From the NCBI RefSeq assembly GCF_032452875.1, contig NC_083896.1, forward strand, positions 2,914,001 to 2,978,000: a stretch of 64,000 nt of DNA, written 5' to 3'. The translations under genes and the position numbers were made by a program. The notes under the pieces were generated by a model. It searched no databases, had not been told where the DNA came from, and saw only the letters and a program-made list of their open reading frames with translations. Within the stretch, counting starts at the first letter, position 1. Every line of letters begins with the position of its first letter. The DNA comes from Bos javanicus. Its lineage: Eukaryota > Chordata > Mammalia > Artiodactyla > Bovidae. Of the stretch, positions 57,271 through 64,000 are shown piece after piece.

Positions 57271-58311
57271 AGTTCGGTTCAGTTCAGTTCAGTCGCTCAG
57301 TCCTGTCCGACTCTTTGCGACCCCATAAATCTCAGCACACCAGGCCTCCCTGTCCATCACCAACTCCCGGAGTTCACTCAGACTCACGTCCATCAAGTCA
57401 GTGATGCCATCCAGCCATCTCATCCTCTGTTGTCCCCTTCTCCTCCTGCTCCCAAACCCTCCCAGCATCAGAGTCTTTTCCAATGAGTCAACTCTTTCCA
57501 TGAGGTGGCCAAAGTACTGGAGTTTCAGCTTTAGCATCATTTCTTCCAAAGAACACCCAGGACTGATCTCCTTCAGAATGGACTGGTTGGATCTCCTTGC
57601 AGTCCAAGGGACTCTCAAGAGTCTTCTCCAACACCACAGTTCAAAACCATCGGTTCTTCGGTGCTCAGATTTCTTCACAGTCCAACTCACATCCGTACAT
57701 GGACCTTTGTTGGCAAAGTAATGTCTCTGCTTTTTAATATGCTATCTAGGTTGGTCATAACTTTCCTTCCAAGGAGTAAGTGTCTTTTAATTTCATGGCT
57801 GCAGTCACCATCTGCAGTGATTTTGGAGCCCAAAAAAATAAAGTCTGACACTGTTTCCCCATCTATTTCCCATGAAGTGATGGGACCGGATGCCATGATC
57901 TTCGTTTTCTGAATGTTGAGCTTTAAGCCAACTTTTTCACTCTCCTCTTTCACTTTCATCAAGAGGCTTTTGAGTTCCTCTTCACTTTCTGCCATAAGGG
58001 TGGTGTCATCTGCATATCTGAGGTTATTGATATTTCTCTCGGCAATCTTGATTCCAGCTTGTGCTTCTTCCAGTCCAGCGTTTCTCATGATGTACTCTGC
58101 ATATGAGTTAAATAAGCAGAGTGACAATATACAGCCTTGACGTACTGCTTTTCCTATTTGGAACCAGTCTGTTGTTCCATGTCCAGTTCTAACTGTTGCT
58201 TCCTGACCTGCATACAGATTTCTCAAGAGGCGGGTCAGGTGATCTGGTATTCCCACCTCTTTCAGAATTTTCCACAGTTTATTGTGATCCACACAGTCAA
58301 AGGCTTACAAT
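57271..58311 (-). mobile_element. BovB LINE, 1.04 kb, with TSD
   Basis: Antisense BovB from motif A of RT (right) to the tail (left, ttcagttcag units). Flanked by aatgtaataac (57260-57270) and aatgtaaataac (58312-58323), one indel. Carries two overlapping RT frames, 58292-57687 and 57690-57289, out of register because about 40 bp present at about 26505-26545 of the plus copy is missing here. YADD intact at 58005-58016. Confidence 0.95.
57687..58292 (-). pseudogene. BovB RT palm relic
   Basis: 201 open codons starting after motif A (DHNKLWKIL), including the NLYAGQEATVRTG segment, a QGCILS segment and the intact YADD. Ends prematurely at the deletion near 57690. The Met start is internal. Closest in this window to 25719-26846 in state of preservation. 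Confidence 0.88.
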
Positions 58312-58761
58312 AATGTAAATAACAATTTTCATGTTATTAGATTGTTATATTTTCAATTTTTGGATGGAAAACTGTAGTTAACTGCCACCAAAGCCAGACC
58401 ATGGACTTGGAGATGCAACTAAGCAGTGATTTCAAGTTAATTTCTTTTCTTATATAATCAGCCCACGTGTTTATTTTAATGTGAACTGAGCATCGCACTG
58501 AGTGCTCTTGGGTGATGCACCTAATAGGGAAATTCCATGTGAAACATGGTGCAATGTGATTTTGAGTGATTTCTAAGGTTTAGAGAAGTGATTTTTTGAG
58601 TATCAGACATATTCAGGTGTTTTGTAAAAGCATAGGTAAGACAAAACAAGACTTTCTTGTTCTCATAGAAATTACAGTGAGCATGATTAAGAAATAATTA
58701 ACTTGCAAAGCTGGGAAAACAGGATAATGATGACATCAGATTAAGGGGAGTTAGAAAAGTG

Positions 58762-58881
58762 TTGGTTGCTCAGTCGTGTTTGACTCTATTCAACCCCATG
58801 GACTGTAGCCCGTCAGACTCTTCTGTCCATCGAATTCTCCAGTCAAGACTACCAGAGTGGGTTGCCATTTCCTACTCCAGG
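58762..58881 (-). mobile_element. Bov-tA/BovA fragment
   Basis: Antisense 3' part of the BovA body. The tRNA head is missing, the sequence stopping at tactccagg. Confidence 0.85.
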
Positions 58882-59278
58882 AATATAAGGTAATTTTTAG
58901 AATACCTAAAAATCTCAGGAAATGGGTAGGATGAGCTGGAGAAGGAGCAGAAGGCTCAAGAGTTCTGCTGCCCAAGTATGTGTGATCTGAAGGTGGAAAG
59001 GAGGGTAGTGACCCTGTCCTCATCACAGGCATGGGCATCTGGACCAGTAAGGGTGTAGCTGTCATTGCTAGAGCCTATCTTTCGCTGAGGCTCATGTTTT
59101 AGGATGTTTTTCCAATGCTGCTTATGTATTGACTTGGTTTTCCCTTCATTTATCAAAAAGGCAGATATAATATTAAAGATACTTCACACTTGCTCTTTTC
59201 TGAGCATTTTATATCATCATCAGTCTTTATGAGAATACTGTGAGTTAGACACAGAGTTATATACATTTAGGAGACAAG

Positions 59279-59695
59279 GATTCCACATATAAATGGCATC
59301 ATATGATATTTGCCTTTCTCTATCTGACTTACTTCTCTGAGTATGATCATCTCCAGGTCCATTCATATTGCAGCAAATGGCATTTTTCATTCATTTTAAT
59401 AACTGAATAATATTCCATTGAATATATGTACCACATCTTCTTTATCCATTCATCTTTAATGGACATTTAGGTTGTTTCTGTGTCTTGGCTATTATAAACT
59501 TGGAATCTAAAAAGCAAATGATACAAATGAACTTAATTTACAAGCCAGAAACAGAGTCACAGATTTAGAGAGTGAACATATGGTTATTAGTGGGGAGGGA
59601 AGGATAGATTGGGAGTTTGGGTTTGACATGTACACACCACTGTATTCAAAATAAAATACCTTCCCAAGAAAAAATTTAATTTAAGTATATTTAAT
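59279..59695 (+). mobile_element. L1 3' end with 5' inversion
   Basis: 59279-59499 is antisense L1 (its complement runs to tgtggaatc). 59500-59695 is sense L1 starting ttggaatctaaaa and running to the 3' UTR end and A-rich tail. The two parts are consecutive in the element with only the tggaatc overlap, as in a twin-primed insertion. TSD not resolved. Confidence 0.8.
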
Positions 59696-59754
59696 TTAAG
59701 AAAAAGAGAAAAGGAAATAGACTCCACCACATAGTACCTGTGGAACTTTTGGCT

Positions 59755-59925
59755 ATAAACCTATGGCTCAGTTTCTTTATTTATAAAGTAGTGATGAGGA
59801 TACTATTAAATCAGAAGGGAATTTATGCAATTCATTAAAGAAATTACATATAAATTACTTTGAACAGAGCCTGGCACATAGTAAGGAATCAACAAATATT
59901 AGCTGTTATTATATTTCTTAACTTT
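59755..59925 (+). repeat. MIR-like SINE
   Basis: 'ggctcagtttctttatttat', then 'gagcctggcacatagtaagg', in sense MIR order. Confidence 0.65.
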
Positions 59926-60737
59926 CAAGGTTTATTTAATCCACTGGTGGTGGTAAAACTACAACCCTGTTTCCAGCTTTCCTGAATCCTATATTTCTTG
60001 AGAAAGTACTGTGGAGAGAAGGAAAAAATGTAGGCATTGTAGCTGAGAAAAAAAAAATAATCCTTGTTTGCAAATTTAGGTTTTTTAGGAATCTGTAAGA
60101 AGTTGGAAACCTGTGAATCTTGGTTTCCTCATGTTTAAAATGAAGGTAGTGATGACAGTATGGATGGTTTCAGGTTTAGCCTCGGTGCTTTAAAATGCAG
60201 AGCCTGAGTAAAGGATTAATTGCTTGATGCCATCCCAGGGCACTCCCAGTGAAAAAAGAAGTATAGCAGGTAAGAAAGTGAAATTAAAATAGGCAACAGG
60301 GTGAAGCAGTATGCCCGCCCCTCTGGCATGATCGACACAGACCCAGCCAGTCACTTGGAAGGTGTGCCTTGTAGGATGTCTCCAGACAAACAGCACTGTG
60401 CTTCCAGACCTGCCATCGGTGAGAGGAGGGAGAGAGGTAGCTTGTCTGCAGCTGGCCACACCTTATCCCACAGGGAGCGAACTCTGACAGCTGCTCAGAG
60501 AATCAGAGCTCACCTTCTTTCACTTGGCAGCATAGCAGAATCTGGAAGCAGAAGTGGTGGAAGAGCGAGCAGCTACAGGAATGCGACTCGTCAGTTTGTG
60601 GAGGCAGCATCTCCAAGGCCCACACAGCGGTCTCTGCCCTGGCTGTCCCAAGTGAGGGCAAAGCAGCCAGGGGTCCAGGGGTCTGGGGAGGGTCTCCAGA
60701 TGGGCCTGTTACATTCACAGAGGGCAACAGAGCTTGC
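59926..60737. other. No feature recognised
   Basis: Includes the 146-codon frame 60301-60741, low in recognisable content. A short MIR-like snippet (tcctcatgtttaaaatgaag) lies at about 60128. Confidence 0.4.
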
Positions 60738-61353
60738 TTAGTATGGGCTGCTATTCCTATTGCCGACAGAATAGGCTGTTGCTGCTGCTGCTGCTAAGTC
60801 ACTTCAGTCGTGTCCAACTCTGTGTGACCCCATAGACGGCAGCCCACCAGGCTCCCCCGTCCCTGGGATTCTCCAGGCAAGAACACTGGAGTGGGTTGCC
60901 ATTTCCTTCTCCAGTGCATGAAAGTGGAAAGTGAAAAGTTAAAGTGAAGTCACTCAGTCGTGTCCGACTCTTGACGACCCTATGGACTGCAGCCTACCAG
61001 GCTCCTCCATCCATAGGATATTCCCGGCAAGAGTACTGTTACCTGTTGACAGCTTTGTTATCTGTTCATAGTTTTTTTTAAGGTTGAGAAGCCCAAGATC
61101 AAAGCTTCAGTAGATTCAGTTTGGTAAGGGTTCATCTCCTGCTTCATAGAGGATGGTCATCTTCTTGTCGGCTCACAAGGCAGAAGAGACAAGGGAACTC
61201 TCTAGGGTCTCTAAACAGGCTCCCATTTATAAGAGCTCAGCCTCTTGACTTAATCACCTCTCATGGCCCCACAGCCCAACACCGTCACACTGGGGACTGG
61301 ATTTCAACATACGAATTTGGGGACACACAAAATACAGTACGGTCTATAATAGG
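60738..61353 (-). repeat. MaLR (MST-type) LTR split by Bov-A2
   Basis: Antisense LTR. Left remnant 60738-60775 (tatgggctgctattcc) is its 3' end. Right part 61039-61353 contains 'cttgacttaatcacctctca', 'cacactggggactggatttc' and 'aatttggggacacacaaaat', the complement of MST-type order. The Bov-A2 at 60776-61038 interrupts it. Confidence 0.72.
60776..61038 (-). mobile_element. Bov-A2 SINE
   Basis: Antisense dimer with (CTG)n tail complement at the left (60778-60795) and both monomers; the first monomer ends at gagtactg, so its extreme 5' end is missing. Confidence 0.94.
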
Positions 61354-61689
61354 TGGGCTGTACTAATATTAGTTAGTAAATTTCATCCATCCTGGATTGA
61401 ATAGTGGTGGCAACAGGAAGACGGACTGCTGAGTGGAACTCTAGTAGGCACTTTCAAAATCACAAAAGCTGACGTGTATTAGATCCTCTGAGAAACAAAA
61501 TCATCTACCAATGTGTTTCTGAAGGCAAGGCCATTACAGGTATTCAAGTGTGACGTTCATTTCCTTAGCAGGGGAACTTAGTGGTCTGGCACATGAAGAA
61601 CAGTAGCTGGGAGCTACTAGCAGGAGCAAGAATTATATTGTACATTATTTAAACAAATGCTTATAAATTTAGAAACCTCTATCTCCTAT

Positions 61690-62235
61690 AGTAAGATGGC
61701 CACACTAATGTATATCTTATCTCAGAGGACCTACTTACCGTGTAATCGTGATACTCCTCCATAAGGAGGTAGAGTCTACCCCTTAAAACTTGGGGAGGGA
61801 CTTTGTAACTGCCTCACCCAATAGGGCACAGTGGAAGTGATGCTGCATTTTTCCCCCCCAGACTGGGTGATAAAAGGCAAAATACTCCCCCTCTCGGCAC
61901 ATGCATCTTGAGAATCTGATCTAATATTAGAAGTCTAGCCCTCCAGAAGCTGCCTATTGGAGAGATGATGTGGACAGACCTGAGTCTGAGCTGTTTCAAC
62001 CCTTGCTACTGGAATCTTCCACTTCAGGCCCCAGACACTCGAGATAAGAAGACTCTGAAATGACCCCCAGCCACCATCGCTGACTGCAGCCTTATGAGAG
62101 AACAGAACCACGGAGCTGGTCTACACAGCTTGCCAGCCCACAGTAATCATGAATGAAAAGAAATGATTATTGTTGCTTTATGCTGCTAAGTTTAGGGGAA
62201 TTTTGTTTTCAGCTATAAAAACTAGAACATCTGTG
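61690..62235 (+). repeat. MaLR (MLT1-like) LTR
   Basis: 'tgggtgataaaaggcaaaat' (TATA-like), 'gccctccagaagctgcctat', then 'ttgttgctttatgctgctaa' and a 'gtttaggggaattttg' ending follow the MLT1 LTR layout. Ends not exact. Confidence 0.55.
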
Positions 62236-62324
62236 GAGCCCCAGGTGCTTTGATATAAGACTATCATGGCAGCTGTTTTTAAAAGTGTTTTATTCCATTT
62301 TGCTTAGAACGTTTAGCTTTAATC

Positions 62325-62455
62325 ACTTGGTTAATAAATAAAATATTTATTGAGTGCCTACTCATTGCCCAAACTGATCTAATTGCAAGGGGTATGAAGA
62401 AACAAAAACAGTCCCTGACGTCATGACACTTGGAGCCTACCTGGGATGACAGGCT
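62325..62455 (-). repeat. L2 3' end
   Basis: 'aaaatatttattgagtgccta', then 'gtccctgacgtcatgacact' and 'tggagcctacctggga' is a fair antisense L2 tail. Confidence 0.65.
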
Positions 62456-62529
62456 TACAGGTATATAAAGAAGAGCCATGTGGTACAAAGATGCCATCCA
62501 TTTACCAAGCTATTCTTCTCCCTTTGGGG

Positions 62530-62634
62530 GAAAAAAAAAATATATATATATATATAACTATGTACATATGTATATATGCCTATATTTATGTATATATATA
62601 CACACACATATATATATATATATACACACAGTAT
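62530..62634. repeat. Compound (TA)n/(CA)n microsatellite
   Basis: A-run, then alternating TA, TG and CA units over about 100 bp. Confidence 0.95.
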
Positions 62635-62694
62635 AATTTGCAAAAGTAAGATATTTTAGCTGAAAGCATTTGAAATTGCTAACTGAAAAAAAGA

Positions 62695-63521
62695 TGTACA
62701 ACTTAAAAGCTGAGAAGTGTGCTTTATTCCACGGACTTTTCGAGCATGTAAGCCTGGAAGACAGCCTCTCAGATAGCTCTGAGGGACTGCTCTGATGAGG
62801 TAAGAAAGGCGTTAGGATACACAGTTTTTACAACAAAAACCAGGTGGTTGGAACATCAGAAGATTACTGTTAATTAAGGAAAATCAGCTATCTCAAGTTA
62901 AGGATTTCAGGGCTTTTTTCTGTGCGGGAAGAGTTTGGGCTCGTTGAAATCATTCTTTTGAGACACCGTAACCTTCGAGGCCCAGTGTCCCATCCTGTTG
63001 TTTTCCGTCCTGGGTCCCCTCAGGGCTCAATGTTGGCAGAGGCTACAGTGTCGTTGGCTTGATGACGGCAGCATCCTTTGTTTATTGACACGGCAGGTGA
63101 CATTTTTCATCCTCACAGCTCATGTTTCTTTCTGCTCCGGTTTCTCCCCCATTGTTCCTCCCCTCCTGTTGGGTGGTGTTGGAGGCGTCATGACCTTTAT
63201 GGTATCCTCTAAGAGGAGGCTTTTGATTTGACATTAGTGGGTCATGTGAACAAGGATTCCAGTTAAATTATTGCTAGTCGCCCTGGTGTGGGAATGGTTT
63301 CCAGGAATACTCTTGCTACCCACTGTCCTGACTCAACCAAAGTCGTGAAACAAAAGTTCAGAACTTGAAGTTGTGAGATAGTTTGCACTGGAAGTTCATT
63401 AGCCATTAGAGAGAAGCATGTTTAATATGCATGGGGCCAGGAGCTGATCTGTGGAAAATTCTTCTCAATCTAAGACATGGAATTGCAAGCCCTGGATTCC
63501 ATTCTCACTGATACCTGGTCA
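62695..63521 (-). repeat. Solo LTR, bovine ERV-like, minus strand
   Basis: An 827-bp block, TG at the left and CA at the right, which reads TG...CA on the minus strand too. On the minus strand an aataaagc poly(A) signal sits at about 62726-62733, near the 3' end. 5-bp repeats aaaga flank it (62690-62694, 63522-63526), though these are low complexity. It resembles an LTR class I associate with bovine ERVs. No internal region adjoins it. Confidence 0.55.
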
Positions 63522-64000
63522 AAAGAGAAATACTCTTCCATCAGGGGGATACTCATTTCTCAATACAGTGTATACAAATCTAAATGCATATGATTAAAAG
63601 TTGACAAATAGCTCAAGCATTTCAAAATCAAGAAGAATAACATGATTGTTTTATTATTTAAGCATCAAGTCAGCAAGAAATTAAACTCATTTGCAATGTT
63701 TTTATATGATTCACTCCTCTTCATTAACTGGATTACCAAACAACACCGAAGCCTATTTATTAACGCTATTCAAAATCCATCTCATCCTTTCCATAAATTA
63801 TTACCTTGGGTACGATTTGACAAAATTATTTTTACAATTTTCCTCTTCATGTCAAAACAGTTTCTATTGATTTCGGTGCTTATCTTGTTTGCTTTCCTTT
63901 CATATTTCATTAACTTTTAATTTGATTTTTTCTCCAATCATTAATAAGTAAATATAAGACAACAAAGAAGGTATGCTTCCGTGTTGACCGGACTGTAATT
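63522..64000. other. AT-rich unassigned DNA
   Basis: No Bov repeat, no clear ancient repeat. A 92-codon plus frame at 63642-63920 is AT-driven and hydrophobic without recognisable identity. Confidence 0.45.

Noticed and set aside
60301..60741. 146-codon plus-strand frame as an exon
   Set aside because: Serine/arginine-rich composition without a recognisable motif; it ends beside an MaLR LTR.

Overview
The window reads as a non-coding stretch of a ruminant (bovid) genome, most likely cattle or a close relative. The diagnosis rests on its interspersed repeats: BovB (RTE-clade LINE) fragments, tRNA-Glu-headed Bov-tA SINEs and dimeric Bov-A2 SINEs, which together are typical of bovids. The older layer is shared with other mammals: MIR, L2, L1, a HAL1-like half-L1, hAT-Charlie fragments, MaLR-type LTRs and a decayed ERV-L-like provirus. 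There is also a cetartiodactyl CHR-type SINE class and one mariner. I found no credible host protein-coding exon, tRNA, rRNA, CRISPR or operon. Nearly every open frame of 60 to 200 codons lies inside a repeat, in sense or antisense.

Layout. 1-5.2 kb: an inverted BovB cut by the left edge, a Bov-tA with a (TG)n tail, old unique DNA, then a 5'-truncated BovB with target-site duplications (TSDs). 5.2-14 kb: mostly unassigned DNA with scattered Bov-tA/Bov-A2 copies. 14-15.6 kb: a nested SINE/LINE cluster. 15.6-24 kb: MER5A-like, CHR, L2/MIR, many Bov SINEs, an MaLR-like LTR split by two Bov-tA copies, and a gamma-type solo LTR. 25.6-27 kb: the best BovB copy, a 375-codon reverse-transcriptase frame with intact FIDYAKAFD and YADD boxes. 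27.5-32.5 kb: an inverted Bov-tA pair, MIRs and Bov-A2.

33.1-37.7 kb: an ERV-L-like pol relic interrupted by an L1 (itself carrying a Bov-A2), a Bov-A2 and a Bov-tA. 37.7-40.2 kb: a 2.1-kb BovB into which a second BovB has inserted in the opposite orientation with a perfect 15-bp TSD. 40.5-41.8 kb: a nearly full-length dead mariner. 42-52 kb: unassigned DNA, microsatellites, a complete hAT MITE, MIR, an MaLR LTR and BovB 3' ends. 52.7-58.3 kb: L1 antisense, then a HAL1-like element broken by two BovBs. 58.3-64 kb: a 5'-inverted L1, two MaLR-like LTRs, a compound microsatellite and a minus-strand solo LTR.

No genes act together here. What can be read is a history of insertions: BovB supplies the reverse transcriptase, and Bov-tA/Bov-A2 share its 3' tail and probably used it. 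Many copies have readable TSDs, which order the insertions. I did not find a new biological system. The most interesting observations are about insertion mechanism: two inverted (twin-priming-like) LINE insertions, two extremely short SINE/LINE insertions with TSDs, and a BovB-in-BovB palindrome. Family names rest on recognition by eye, since no database search was possible. Boundaries without a TSD are approximate to about 5-20 bp.
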